Of a stretch of DNA of 64,000 nucleotides, positions 46,107 to 55,672 are shown piece by piece (positions within the stretch are counted from its first letter, which is position 1; the number at the start of each line of letters is the position of its first letter). This stretch comes from FEN-1219 sp963728995. GTDB taxonomy: Bacteria; Pseudomonadota; Gammaproteobacteria; Steroidobacterales; Rariloculaceae. A program made the position numbers and the translations under genes. The notes below the pieces were generated by a model. That model was not told the origin of the DNA. It made no database searches and worked only from the letters and a program-made list of their open reading frames with translations. The stretch covers positions 434,001 through 498,000 of the forward strand of contig CAVSMD010000006.1 in assembly GCA_963728995.1 (NCBI GenBank), read 5' to 3'.

Positions 46107-46289
46107 ATGGGCGACAATCAAGGCGAAGGCAATACCGAAGCAGACCGCCGCTATCGGCGCGGCGTCCGCGAGACGGTCAAGCACACGACCGCCAAGGAGC
46201 GTGCCGAGCAGGCGCGTGACTTGACTCCGGAAGAGCAGCGCGAAGCCGAGCGCGCGGAAACAGAGGGTAAGTCGAAGGCGCGTCGCTGA
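46107..46289 (+). CDS. Small hydrophilic protein
   Basis: This 60-residue protein (start MGDNQGEGNTEADRRYRRGV) is rich in charged residues and glutamate/arginine, with no hydrophobic segment and predicted disorder or helix. The start at 46107 has a strong AAGGAG six bases upstream. Similar short charged proteins in proteobacteria are induced by stress or in stationary phase, but I cannot name the family. It is convergent with the patatin gene. Confidence 0.6.
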   Translation: MGDNQGEGNTEADRRYRRGVRETVKHTTAKERAEQARDLTPEEQREAERAETEGKSKARR

Positions 46290-46317
46290 GCCGCACGCGA
46301 TCCCGGCGCATGGCCGC

Positions 46318-47250
46318 TCAGCTCGTCGCCGCCATCTCGATGCCGAGCACGGCGAGCCCCTCGAGCGCAGCATCCATTGCCCGCTCGCCTTCGCTGATGG
46401 CCTCATCGGCGAGGTCGAAGTCGAACAAGCCTATGTGCGCCAGCCGAGGCGTGACGACCAAGTCCGGCGGCTCCCCGCCCATGCGACTGCGCGTGATGCG
46501 CACCTGCATGATGTCGAGGCTTGCTGCGATCACGCCGAGCAGCGACGGCGGGTGAGACTCATCGTTCGCCGGCCAGAGCTGGCCAAGGCTCCTGCGCAGC
46601 CAGCCCCGGTCGTCGGCGTCGCTCGCGTCGGCATCGTGTACGACGAGATTGCGCCCGACGATGCCGTAGCTCAGATCAACCGCGATCACGATTTCCGCGC
46701 CCATCGCGCGCGCGAGCGAAACGGGCACGGGGTTCACCAGCGCGCCGTCGACGAGAATCCCGTCATCGGTAGGCACCGGCGTGAAGAGCCCCGGCATTGC
46801 GAGTGACGCGCGCACGGCGTTCAGCGTAGAGCCCTTCCTCAGCCACACCTCGGCGCCATTCTCGAGCGAAGTGGCCACGGCTGCGAACGGAATCGGGAGC
46901 TCCTCGATGGGCCGGTCCTCGAAGCCGCGCCCGACGAACGCCATGAACTTCTGGCCTTTGAGCAGGCCGCCGCCGAAACCGACGTCGGCAAACGACAACA
47001 CATCGCGCCGCCGCATGCCGGCCGTGCCCGTGCAGAACCGATCGAACTCGCCGCTGGCATAGGCCGCGCCGACCAGCGCGCCGACCGACGTGCCGCACAC
47101 GAGATCGGGCCGTACGCCGGCACGCTCGAGCGCTCGCACGACGCCGACGTGGGCCCAGCCGCGCGCGGCGCCGCTGCCCAGCACGAGGCCGAGCCGCGGC
47201 GCGCGCCGCCTGCGCGTGACGACGGACTCTGCGGCCAGATTCGCAACCAC
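46318..47250 (-). CDS. Patatin-like phospholipase (RssA-type)
   Basis: The 310-residue protein carries the patatin serine hydrolase signature: oxyanion block GLVLGSGAARGWAHVG, nucleophile S55 (CGTSVGAL) and catalytic D168 (DGALVNPVPVSLA). It is cytoplasmic or peripheral, and should cleave acyl chains from lipids. RssA-type proteins in E. coli have a similar length. The start is a GTG at 47250 with GGAGG seven bases upstream. It is divergent from the tannase-like gene. Confidence 0.92.
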   Translation of the reverse strand: MVANLAAESVVTRRRRAPRLGLVLGSGAARGWAHVGVVRALERAGVRPDLVCGTSVGALVGAAYASGEFDRFCTGTAGMRRRDVLSFADVGFGGGLLKGQKFMAFVGRGFEDRPIEELPIPFAAVATSLENGAEVWLRKGSTLNAVRASLAMPGLFTPVPTDDGILVDGALVNPVPVSLARAMGAEIVIAVDLSYGIVGRNLVVHDADASDADDRGWLRRSLGQLWPANDESHPPSLLGVIAASLDIMQVRITRSRMGGEPPDLVVTPRLAHIGLFDFDLADEAISEGERAMDAALEGLAVLGIEMAATS

Positions 47251-47378
47251 GGACGGCCTCCGAAAGCACTCAATAGGCTCTGGAAGGGTGCAAGTTGCGT
47301 GCCGCCGGCACGCGCTGTCCTGCGATCAGGCACGCGACTTGCAGATACCGTCGCATCAGCGGATTCGGGAGAGCACAC

Positions 47379-49061
47379 GTGGCCGACGCTCAACGTGACC
47401 TTCGACTCGTCGTGGGCACCGTTTTGGCCTTCGCAGCCGTGCAACTCGCCGGCTGCTCGAAGGAGTGGAGCGGGCTCGCGGCCGCGGTGACGCCCGGGTC
47501 CGACGGCAAGCAGCTCACGACGGAGCAGGTGGCCAAGGCCTGCGCAGACTTACAGAAGCTCGAGCTCAAAGACGTGGCGATTGCGGATGCTTCGCCGCAG
47601 GCGTTCAGCGAGCACCGCGGGCAGGGGCCCGGGGCGCCCGTCGTGCGCGTCGATGTCCCAAACTGCCAGGTCACGGGCACCATCGACGGCTCGATCAAGT
47701 TCGAGCTGCTGCTACCCGACACGTGGAACGGCAAATTCCTGATGGGCGGCGGAGGCGGCTTCGTCGGCAGCGTGCAAAATCAGGCGCAGGAGGGGCTCAG
47801 CGCCGGTCCGACCCCGCTCGAGCGCGGCTACGCAACCGCCGGTACGGACACGGGCCACACGGGCGAGGTGATCGACGCGAGCTGGGCGCTCGGCAACCCG
47901 CAGGCGCGTGAGAACTTCGCGCATCGCGCCGTGCACCGCACGGCCGAAGTGTCGAAGAGCCTGATCATGGAGTACTACGCCGAGAGGCCCGCGCAATCCT
48001 ATTTCGTCGGCTGCTCGCGCGGCGGCGGCCAAGGCATGATCGAGGCGGAGCGCTATCCCGAGGACTTCGACGGCATCGTCGCTGGCGCGCCCATCTACGA
48101 CTGGCCGGGCACGACCGCCGCCTACCTCAACGAGGAGCAGGCCATCTTCCCGGACCCGAGCGACACGAGCTCGCCCGTGATCACGCCGGACAACCGCAAG
48201 CTGTTGGCCGACGCGATCCTGCAGGCCTGCGACATGCTCGACGGCGTGTCCGACGGCGTGCTGCGCGACCCGCGCAGCTGCAAGTTCGATCCCGGCACGT
48301 TGCCGATGTGCACGGACGAGCCGAAGGCCGACTGCCTGACCGAGCCGCAACTCTCCGCGATCCGGCGCGTCTATCGCGGCCCTATCGCGGATGGCCAGAA
48401 GCTGTACCCCGGCTTTCCGTTCGGCGGCGAGAACGACAGCCAGGGCTGGGACCTGTGGATCACGCAGACGAAGCCGCCCGCGCTGCCGAGCGGCGTGCCG
48501 AATTTGCACTTCGCATTCGGTACGCAGTTCGCGAAGTACTTCGTCTACGACGACCCGGATTGGACCTACGCGAATCTCGATCTCTCCGACTGGCGTAACC
48601 GCACGCACGACGTCGCCGAGCTGCTCAATGCGACGAATCCGGATCTGAGCAAATTCCGGGACCGTGGCGGTAAGCTCATCCTCTGGCACGGCTGGTCCGA
48701 CTCCGCGCTGAGCGCGCTGACGTCGCTCGATTACCACGACGCCGTGCAACGCAAGGACAAGATGCTGGGCGCGTATTTCCGGATGTTCATGCTGCCCGGC
48801 GTCGAGCACTGCGGCGGCGGTCCCGGTGCGGATCGGGTGGACTGGATCGCTTCGCTCGAGCAGTGGGTGGAGAAGGACATGCCGCCCGAAGCCATTACGG
48901 CGACGAAGACGGATGCGGCGGGCGGCAACGCGCTCGAGCGAAAGCTCTGCCCGTATCCGCAGGCCGCGACGCTCCGGGAAAGCGGTGGCGTCGACGCTGC
49001 GGCGAGCTACAGCTGCGCGGTCCTCGCGACCGACCAGGGAGGGGCGCCGCGTAGCAATTGA
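47379..49061 (+). CDS. Tannase/feruloyl esterase family lipoprotein
   Basis: The 560-residue protein has a lipoprotein signal with lipobox LAGC (VGTVLAFAAVQLAGC) after a GTG start at 47379 preceded by GGGAGAG. The hydrolase domain shows the nucleophile elbow G-C-S213-R-G (FVGCSRGGGQGMIEAERYP), the acid in WHGWSDSALS and the C-terminal GVEHCGGGPGAD block with the catalytic His. Paired cysteines match the family's disulfide next to the active site. Members hydrolyse galloyl or feruloyl esters of plant polyphenols, so it points to plant or humic substrates. Confidence 0.88.
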   Translation: MADAQRDLRLVVGTVLAFAAVQLAGCSKEWSGLAAAVTPGSDGKQLTTEQVAKACADLQKLELKDVAIADASPQAFSEHRGQGPGAPVVRVDVPNCQVTGTIDGSIKFELLLPDTWNGKFLMGGGGGFVGSVQNQAQEGLSAGPTPLERGYATAGTDTGHTGEVIDASWALGNPQARENFAHRAVHRTAEVSKSLIMEYYAERPAQSYFVGCSRGGGQGMIEAERYPEDFDGIVAGAPIYDWPGTTAAYLNEEQAIFPDPSDTSSPVITPDNRKLLADAILQACDMLDGVSDGVLRDPRSCKFDPGTLPMCTDEPKADCLTEPQLSAIRRVYRGPIADGQKLYPGFPFGGENDSQGWDLWITQTKPPALPSGVPNLHFAFGTQFAKYFVYDDPDWTYANLDLSDWRNRTHDVAELLNATNPDLSKFRDRGGKLILWHGWSDSALSALTSLDYHDAVQRKDKMLGAYFRMFMLPGVEHCGGGPGADRVDWIASLEQWVEKDMPPEAITATKTDAAGGNALERKLCPYPQAATLRESGGVDAAASYSCAVLATDQGGAPRSN

Positions 49062-49160
49062 GCGCGACCGTTTCCCAGCGAAGGGTACGCACCCAGGCGA
49101 CACGGCTTGGCCGAAAACTTGCATCGTCTTGGCCTCTCGGTACACGCAGGAGCAACGCCA

Positions 49161-49415
49161 ATGCCCATCAAGCTCGCAGAAGAAGACGTGCGCGCGCGCG
49201 CCTATGCCCTTTGGAAAGCGCGAGGATGTCCCAGCGGCACGTCCGATCACGACTGGTTCCTGGCCGAAGCGGAGCTGCGTACAGAGCTCGACGCGGCTTC
49301 GACGCCGCTGCCGCCGCTCGCAATCGAAGCGGCGGACGTCCTCGAAACGGACCCGACATCGGCCCCGCCGCCCCAGCGCCGCGGCCGGGGGCGCGCCAAA
49401 CCCGCAAGAAGCTAG
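49161..49415 (+). CDS. DUF2934 small protein
   Basis: The 84-residue protein has the DUF2934 motif (EEDVRARAYALWKARGCPSGTSDHDWFLAEAEL, residues 6-38) and a Pro/Arg-rich C-terminus. The start at 49161 is preceded by AGGAGC; the frame continues to 49107 without a better start. The family is small and cytoplasmic, with unknown function. It begins a cluster of two small genes with the basic protein downstream. Confidence 0.83.
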   Translation: MPIKLAEEDVRARAYALWKARGCPSGTSDHDWFLAEAELRTELDAASTPLPPLAIEAADVLETDPTSAPPPQRRGRGRAKPARS

Positions 49416-49466
49416 CTCGGGAATTCGTCGCCCGCGGTAACCGTTCATCGGAGCAAGGAGTTGAGC

Positions 49467-49652
49467 GTGGCCCGTAAATACAGCAAGAAGGCATCGAAAA
49501 AGGTCAAGAAGGCGCTGCATGAGCGCAAGCGCGGCACGCTACGCAGTGGGCGCTCCGGCAAGAAAGTCACGAGCAAAAAGCAGGCGATCGCGATCGGTCT
49601 TTCCGAGGCACGCCGGTCCGGCGCGAAGGTGCCGAAGAAGCGTAAGAAGTAG
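49467..49652 (+). CDS. DUF6496-like small basic protein
   Basis: This 61-residue, lysine/arginine-rich protein (about 40 percent basic) has a repeated KxxKK pattern and ends AKVPKKRKK. The block GRSGKKVTSKKQAIAIGLSEAR is the DUF6496 signature. A GTG at 49467 fits the AAGGAG seven bases upstream better than the TTG at 49461. Likely nucleic-acid-associated (inference from composition). It follows the DUF2934 gene by 51 bases. Confidence 0.78.
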   Translation: MARKYSKKASKKVKKALHERKRGTLRSGRSGKKVTSKKQAIAIGLSEARRSGAKVPKKRKK

Positions 49653-49715
49653 GGATCCTAACGGTGCCGAGCGTCGCGGATCTTCGTCGCGTGGCCGCGC
49701 GCGACACGGGCCGTG

Positions 49716-50879
49716 CTAGCGCCGCTGGCGCTCATGGCGCGGGCGTTCCGGCGCTTGCTTGCGCTCATCCTTGGCTTCGTCCCGGCCCTCGTCCGAGCCG
49801 TTCAGCGTTCGCAAATTCTGTGCGACATCACGCAACGTGATGGAGCCATCCAGCGAATGCGTGAACGCGGCGATGAAGGCGTTGCGCAACAGGTTCACGA
49901 GCGCCGGCACGATGCCCGCCTCCGGATTGTCGATCTCGCCAGAGTAGGGTATTTCCGTCGCCACCTCGCGGCTGGAGCGGTTTTCGAGCACCTTGGCTGC
50001 TATGCCGACCAGGGCTTCCCAGGCGCGCTGAAACGGTCCGGCGGCATCTTCATGCCTTTCGTAGATCTTTTGATCCTCTATGATCGGTTTTACATAGCCT
50101 TTCACGTGCCCGTCGGCCGCCGCGAGCTCGGCATACATGGAGAACACACCGGCTTCGGCGTCGACTTTCACGAACTCCCGCAGCCAAGGATTCACGTCCA
50201 CCAGGCGGCCCCGCTCGAGCGAAACATTGATGTCGAACGTGGGGGTGGGCTCGTTCGGATCTATGCTGCCGGTCAGCATGATGGGCGCGCTACCCATCAC
50301 GCGGCCTTCGAGTGCGATGTCCGCAAACGCCTCCCGATTGGTCTGCTGGACGTTCGTAAGATTGCGTAGTAGCAGATGGCAGTCGCGCATCGTCATCGAA
50401 TCGTCCGTGCTGATACCCGGCGCGCGAAACGTGACGAGGCCGTCCAGAACCTCGACGGAATTTAGGCGAAACGGGAAAAGATCTCGCACCGCTTCGGGCC
50501 AATTGACCCCCGTACCGAGCTGTTTCTCGCGATCGTCTTTGGCCTGCACCATGTTCAGCACGGGCTCATGCATGATGACTTCGCCCACCGCGCTGCCGTG
50601 CATCAACGCACCCCACTGCAGGGATAGATCGATACTCGGGACCTCGACGAACGGCGTCTCCCCATCCGCTGTCGCTTTGACGATCCGTACATTGCGCAGG
50701 CGATAGCCGCCGCGCCACAGATACAGGTCGACATCGTCGACGCTGCCACGATAGTCGCCGAGCGACGCCAGGCGGCCATTCACGTACCGGGTAACGGCCC
50801 GTGGCGCTACGGCTCGCACCGTGATCAGAACAACGGCCACTGCCGCAACGCTCAGCGCGATGCTCGCTCGCCTTCTCAT
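49716..50879 (-). CDS. DUF748 (AsmA-like) envelope protein
   Basis: The 387-residue protein starts with one membrane anchor (about residues 6-24) and continues with a strand-rich AsmA/DUF748-like domain (RGSVDDVDLYLWRGGYRLRNVRIVK, FPFRLNSVEVLDGLVTFRAPG, VFSMYAELAAADGHVKGYVKPIIED). The C-terminal tail is charged. Family members are long periplasmic proteins of the lipid-transfer type; this one is shorter than most. The start ATG is at 50879; a start at 50891 would add four residues. It is divergent from the DHFR-like gene. Confidence 0.82.
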   Translation of the reverse strand: MRRRASIALSVAAVAVVLITVRAVAPRAVTRYVNGRLASLGDYRGSVDDVDLYLWRGGYRLRNVRIVKATADGETPFVEVPSIDLSLQWGALMHGSAVGEVIMHEPVLNMVQAKDDREKQLGTGVNWPEAVRDLFPFRLNSVEVLDGLVTFRAPGISTDDSMTMRDCHLLLRNLTNVQQTNREAFADIALEGRVMGSAPIMLTGSIDPNEPTPTFDINVSLERGRLVDVNPWLREFVKVDAEAGVFSMYAELAAADGHVKGYVKPIIEDQKIYERHEDAAGPFQRAWEALVGIAAKVLENRSSREVATEIPYSGEIDNPEAGIVPALVNLLRNAFIAAFTHSLDGSITLRDVAQNLRTLNGSDEGRDEAKDERKQAPERPRHERQRR

Positions 50880-51100
50880 GCGCGAAATCAAGCAAGATTT
50901 GCGCCATCAATGGAAGTGATGCCGATGATCTGGCGCGCTTGATCGCGAGCGTCTTGCTTCCGGGTCGCGCATGTCACCCCGGGGCAACACTCGTTTGCCG
51001 TAGCCTTCCATTCGCGCAGCGAACACACTCGGCTTTCCATATAGTAGTCATGTGCGCTCGGACCGTGGCGTGCGGCAGCGTCGGCAAGGAGAAGAGGACC

Positions 51101-51757
51101 ATGTCCAGGGTTCGTGTGTCGAGCTTTGCGCTGTCGCTCGATGGCTTTGGTGCCGGCGTCGATCAGAGTCTCGCCGATCCGCTTGGCGTAGATGGACCGG
51201 AACTGTTCGAGTGGTTTTTTGCCTCGCGCACGTGGCGAAAGATGCACGGCCAGGATGACGGCGAGACCGGTATCGACGACTCGATGGCCCAGGCCGGTTT
51301 CCTGAACATCGGTGCGTGGATCCTGGGCCGCAACATGTTTGGTCCGGTGCGCGGCCCCTGGCCGGACGAGAGCTGGAAAGGCTGGTGGGGCGAGGAACCG
51401 CCCTATCACGTGCCGGTGTTCGTGCTCACTCACCACGCGCGCGCACCCCTGGAAATGGCCGGCGGCACGGTGTTTCATTTCGTCACCGACGGCATCGAGG
51501 CCGCACTCGCGCGAGCGTGCGAGGCGGCGGCGGGCCACGACGTACGCATCGGCGGCGGCGTGCAGACGATTCGGCAATATCTGCAGGCGCGCCTCATCGA
51601 CGAGCTGCACCTGGCGGTGCGCCCGGTGCTGCTGGGCCGCGGGGAATCGCTGTTCCGCGATCTCGACCTGCGCTCGCTCGGCTATGAGTGTGAGAGGACC
51701 GTCGCAGGCGAGCGGGCGACGCACGTGTTCGCGCGCCGCACGGGGCCCGCCCAATGA
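51101..51757 (+). CDS. Dihydrofolate reductase family protein
   Basis: The 218-residue protein is a RibD C-terminal/DHFR-fold reductase of the type close to YwjB/YyaP (blocks SSFALSLDGFGAG, ILGRNMFGPV, VFVLTHHARAP, IGGGVQTIRQYLQARLIDELHLAVRPVLLGRGESLF). It should use NADPH, but the reaction is unknown. The start at 51101 follows AAGGAG. It overlaps the downstream ATPase gene by four bases (ATGA), so the two are translationally coupled. Confidence 0.9.
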   Translation: MSRVRVSSFALSLDGFGAGVDQSLADPLGVDGPELFEWFFASRTWRKMHGQDDGETGIDDSMAQAGFLNIGAWILGRNMFGPVRGPWPDESWKGWWGEEPPYHVPVFVLTHHARAPLEMAGGTVFHFVTDGIEAALARACEAAAGHDVRIGGGVQTIRQYLQARLIDELHLAVRPVLLGRGESLFRDLDLRSLGYECERTVAGERATHVFARRTGPAQ

Positions 51758-52908
51758 GAGCAACCGCAACGGCGCGCAAGCAATCAGTTCGCGAACCATC
51801 TCGCCCTTCGATTTTTCCCCCACGCCCGCGGGGAATGAAGGGGCGTACCGCCGAGTTGCGTACGCTCGTGCGTACGATCGCGGTCGCACGACCCACGCGC
51901 ATCGCGCTGGTGGGCCCCGGCGGCAGCGGCAAGTCGATGCTGGCGGCGGAGCTCGGCTACCGTCTGAGCGCCGAGTACGGCGGCCGCATCGATTGGTTCC
52001 GCACGGGCGCATGGGCTTTTTACACGTTGAGCGAGATGCTGGCGCTACGCTTCGGCACCGGGCTCGGCGAAGGTCGGGTGGAGCGACTCCGAAAATTCCT
52101 GTCGGGCGGCCCGCAGCGGCTGATCGTGCTCGACAACCACGAGGACGATCGCGCCATGGAACGTCTGTTCGAGGCGTTCGCCGACTCCAACGCTACCTTC
52201 GTGATCACGGCCCGGCGCTGCCTGCTCTCAGGCGTGCTGATCTTCCCCGTGATAGCGCCGCTCGTCACCTCGGGTCAGAGTGCCTTCCCGCGAGTGACTG
52301 CCCTCACGCGTCTGCTCCGCTGGAACCCTCTGGCGCTCGACATCGCCGACAGCATCGTTCGATCACGTGCAGCGAGCGCGAAAACACTCGGCGAGTTCTT
52401 GCGCGACGCCGGCGTGACACGGGTGCGCGCACTGGAGCACGAGGACGACTTGCCGGAGATCGCGCTGCTCGTCGACTGGGCCTGGTCGCGCTTGAGCACG
52501 GACGCTCGCCGCGCACTCGCCGTCCTCGCACACGTGGAGGGCGACCACGTCGATGCGGTGTCGCTCGCCAAGCTGGCCCGGGTTGCGCGGCTCGGTCCAG
52601 CGCTGGCCGAGCTCGAACGCTGGCACCTCGTGCAGCAGCCGCTGCGGAAACGCTACACATTGCATGCGGTGGTTCGCCACGCCGTGGCCCGCCGCACGAA
52701 GCCCGCGCCCGACCGCGTGTTCGCGCACTACGTGGCGCTGCTCGAGCGTCATCCCGAGCGCCTGGAGCTCGAGCAGTCGCACCTGTTCGCTGCCATGGAG
52801 CATGCTTATCGCAAGAGCGACATGAATGCGCTGCTGCGCGTCAACGCGCTCGCCGAGAAGCTCGAACGGGCGGATGACGAGTCGTCCACCGCCGGCGCGG
52901 GTCCTTGA
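51754..52908 (+). CDS. STAND-like P-loop ATPase with winged helix
   Basis: The 384-residue protein has a Walker A motif G54-P-G-G-S-G-K60-S61, a Walker B-like LIVLDNHEDD, and further blocks (ATFVITARR as sensor 1) that fit the NB-ARC/AAA-like STAND NTPases of regulators. A helical and winged-helix-like part (about 230-330) follows. There is no TPR or LuxR DNA-binding domain at the end; the last 50 residues are helical. It starts on an ATG overlapping the DHFR-like stop. The combination suggests a small regulatory pair, but no partner signal is known. Confidence 0.78.
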   Translation: MRATATARKQSVREPSRPSIFPPRPRGMKGRTAELRTLVRTIAVARPTRIALVGPGGSGKSMLAAELGYRLSAEYGGRIDWFRTGAWAFYTLSEMLALRFGTGLGEGRVERLRKFLSGGPQRLIVLDNHEDDRAMERLFEAFADSNATFVITARRCLLSGVLIFPVIAPLVTSGQSAFPRVTALTRLLRWNPLALDIADSIVRSRAASAKTLGEFLRDAGVTRVRALEHEDDLPEIALLVDWAWSRLSTDARRALAVLAHVEGDHVDAVSLAKLARVARLGPALAELERWHLVQQPLRKRYTLHAVVRHAVARRTKPAPDRVFAHYVALLERHPERLELEQSHLFAAMEHAYRKSDMNALLRVNALAEKLERADDESSTAGAGP

Positions 52909-52912
52909 GCGC

Positions 52913-54857
52913 TCAGATTCCGATCTGCAATCCGACCTTCATGGTCTGGGCCGCGGGGATCTGATAATTTGCCGTGGCGTCCTGGCTATTGATGGCCATC
53001 CGGATGAACAGACGGTCGCGCCAGGCCGCCATGCCGTGCAGCTTGCGTCCCGCCAGGAGGTCTACCTCCCCGACGAAGTAGTGGACCTTGTCTAGATCGA
53101 GATCCAAGCCGTGATCGGCGCACCTCGCGAGGTCGGAAGGAACGTTGGCGCCCTGCATGAATCCGTAACGCAGCAAAACACGATGGAAGCCGGCCTCGAG
53201 CGCCGTCACCTCGACGCGCTCGTCGGCATCGACTCTGGCCACCGGCTCCACGATCACCGTGGCGAGCACGACGCGCTCGTGCAGCACGCCCGTGCTGCGC
53301 GTGAGTTGTTGCAGCGCCGGAGGCGTCTGGTCGAGTCGACCCGTGAAGAACACGGCGACGCCTGGTACCCGCGGAACGTCTTCTGCCGCCATGCGCCCGA
53401 TGAACGTCTCGATCGTCGGTGCGGCCGTGGCGATCTGCGCGGTCAGCAGCTCGGCGCCGCGCCGCCAGGTCGTCATTACGGTGAACAAGGAGAGCCCGAT
53501 CAGCAGCGGCAGCCAACCGCCATCGGGAATCGTGACGAGATTGGCGCCGAGGAAGCCCAGATCGATGAGCAAGAATCCAACCAGGAACGCGAGTGCGGCC
53601 GGGAGGCGCCAGCCGCCGCGTTCGCGCGCGACGTTGAAAGCCAGCACGGTGGTGATCGCCATCGTGGAGTTCACGGCCACGCCGTAGGCGGCAGCCAGAT
53701 TGCCCGACGATTGAAACAGGACGACGAGTCCGATGGCGGCCACCATCAACGCCCAATTGACCGCAGGCATGTAGATCTGTCCGCGAGCGACTGCCGAGGT
53801 TTGCGCCACGCGCAGGCCGGGCAACAGGCCGAGATGCACGGCCTGGCGAGTCATGGAGAAGGCCCCGGTGATGACGGCCTGCGACGCGATGCACGTGGCC
53901 GCCGTGGCCAGAAAGACGAGCGGCAACTGTGCCCACGAAGGTGCCAGACGATAGAACGGATGGACGGTTCCCTGCCGGGTCCGCAATCAGCAGCGCGCCC
54001 TGACCGAAGTAATTCAGGAGCAAGGCGGGCAGCACGAAGCCGAACCACACTCTGCGAATCGGTATACGACCGAAGTGGCCCAGGTCCGCGTAGAGGGCCT
54101 CGCCGCCCGTCGTGACGAGGAACACCGCATAGAGGGCGAAGTATCCCACGGGGCCGTTGGCGGCGAAGTAGCGAATTGCGTAGCGCGGATCCACGGCAGC
54201 CAGCACCTCGGGCGCCTCCAGGATGCCGCGAATGCCGAGCACCGCCAGCGCTGCGAACCAGACCAGCGTCAACGGTCCGAAGATAGCGCCGACCCGCGCC
54301 GTGCCGTGCCGCTGCACGGCGAACAGGCCGAGCAGGATCCCGGCCGTGATTGGCACGATGTAGCTCTGGAGCCGTGGCGCCGCGACCTGCAAACCCTCGA
54401 CCGCGCTCAAGACCGAGATGGCCGGCGTGATCATGGCCCCGCCGTACAGCATCGAGGCGCCGAGAATGCCGAGCAGGATCAGCGTGCGCCGGCCGCGCCG
54501 ATCCTGATGGCGTTCCGGGTTCAGCAACGCCAGCAGGGCGAAGGTGCCGCCCTCGCCGCGGTTGTCCGCGCGGAGAACGAAGATCATGTACTTCAGCGAA
54601 ATGACGAGAATCAGCGTCCAAAAGATCAGCGACAAGACTCCCAGCACGTTGTCTGGCGTGACGGGGATCGGGTCCTTGCCTGCGACCGTCTCGCGCAGCG
54701 CGTAGATCGGGCTCGTGCCGATGTCGCCATACACGACGCCGAGCACGGCGATGGCGAGCACCGTGAACGATCGGCTGTGCGGCTGTGCGACGGGGGCGTT
54801 CTCGAGCGCCTTTCTCTGAGCGTCGCGGCCGAGCAGGTCGTCGGGGCTGTCGGACAT
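52913..54857 (-). pseudogene. kup: KUP-family potassium transporter, frameshifted
   Basis: The two pieces together give a KUP/HAK/KT transporter of about 647 residues. The first, starting at ATG 54857, has LGVVYGDIGTSPIYALRE, FVLRADNRGEGGTFALLALL and PRYAIRYFAANG; after VLPALLLNYFGQGALLIADPAG the frame shifts by +1 near 53975 to TVHPFYRLAPSWAQLPLV, TRQAVHLGLLPGL and the C-terminal cytoplasmic domain, ending at 52913. One inserted base explains the break. A K+ importer is normally useful, so an assembly error is likely. It is divergent from the TMEM165/GDT1-type gene. Confidence 0.85.
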
Positions 54858-55077
54858 CGTATTGCCTGCAGTTGCCGTAACGGTGCGCAGGCAGTGTACG
54901 CGGAATGCTGGTGCAAGCCACAGCTCCGCCTTTTTGCCGGCGCTCGATCGCGGTGGTAACGTGCAGCGCGTTCGTTGCGCTCGGAAGAGCTGGCGCGACC
55001 CACAGCCAATTTATCGCGCATTGCAATCTGTTGGCGCGGTGCGCGGCGTGGGTCCATGGGGTTCGCAAGGGAGCGAT

Positions 55078-55656
55078 GTGGGAGCTCTGTTCATCTCGAC
55101 AGGCGTCGTCGCGCTGGCCGAGGTCGGCGACAAGACGCAGCTCCTGGCGCTCTTGCTCGCCGCGCGCTTCAAGAAACCGCTGCCGATCATCGCCGGCATC
55201 CTCTGTGCCACGCTCGTCAATCATGCGCTGGCGGGTGCTCTCGGCGCATGGATTACGGCCGCCACGAACCCGATGATCCTGCGCTGGGTGCTCGGCCTTT
55301 CGTTCGTCGGCATGGCCGTCTGGACGCTGATCCCGGACGAGATCGAGGACGAGGAAACACGGATCGTACAAAGGTTCGGCGTGTTCGCGGCGACGCTGCT
55401 GACGTTCTTTCTCGTCGAGATGGGCGACAAGACCCAGCTCGCCACTGTCGCGTTGGTGGCGCACTATCGCAGTCCGGTGCTCGTCGTCATGGGCACGACG
55501 CTCGGAATGCTGCTCGCCGATGTTCCCGCGGTCCTCATTGGCGACCGGGTCGCGAGCAGGATTCCGATGAGGCTGATCCATTCGATCGCTGCAGCGATCT
55601 TTCTAGCCTTGGGTCTTGCGACGCTCGTCGGGCTCGGCTCGACGTTCGGCTTCTGA
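55078..55656 (+). CDS. TMEM165/GDT1 (UPF0016) family cation exporter
   Basis: The 192-residue membrane protein carries both family signatures: E-V-G-D-K-T-Q near the N-terminus and E-M-G-D-K-T-Q in the second half. Family members move Mn2+ or Ca2+ out of the cytoplasm (MneA-type in proteobacteria). The start is a GTG at 55078 with AGGGAG five bases upstream; the frame is open much further upstream. Six helices are expected. I did not find a yybP-ykoY manganese riboswitch upstream. The tadA gene begins 16 bases downstream. Confidence 0.9.
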   Translation: MGALFISTGVVALAEVGDKTQLLALLLAARFKKPLPIIAGILCATLVNHALAGALGAWITAATNPMILRWVLGLSFVGMAVWTLIPDEIEDEETRIVQRFGVFAATLLTFFLVEMGDKTQLATVALVAHYRSPVLVVMGTTLGMLLADVPAVLIGDRVASRIPMRLIHSIAAAIFLALGLATLVGLGSTFGF

Positions 55657-55672
55657 GCGGGCTGCCGATCCC

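Noticed and set aside
45765..46406. 213-codon minus-strand frame opposite the small hydrophilic gene
   Set aside because: Arginine-rich leader and no recognisable domain; the opposite strand has a strong ribosome binding site and start.
54900..55077. Possible manganese (yybP-ykoY) riboswitch before the TMEM165/GDT1 gene
   Set aside because: The conserved GGGGAGUAG-type core and paired helices were not found.
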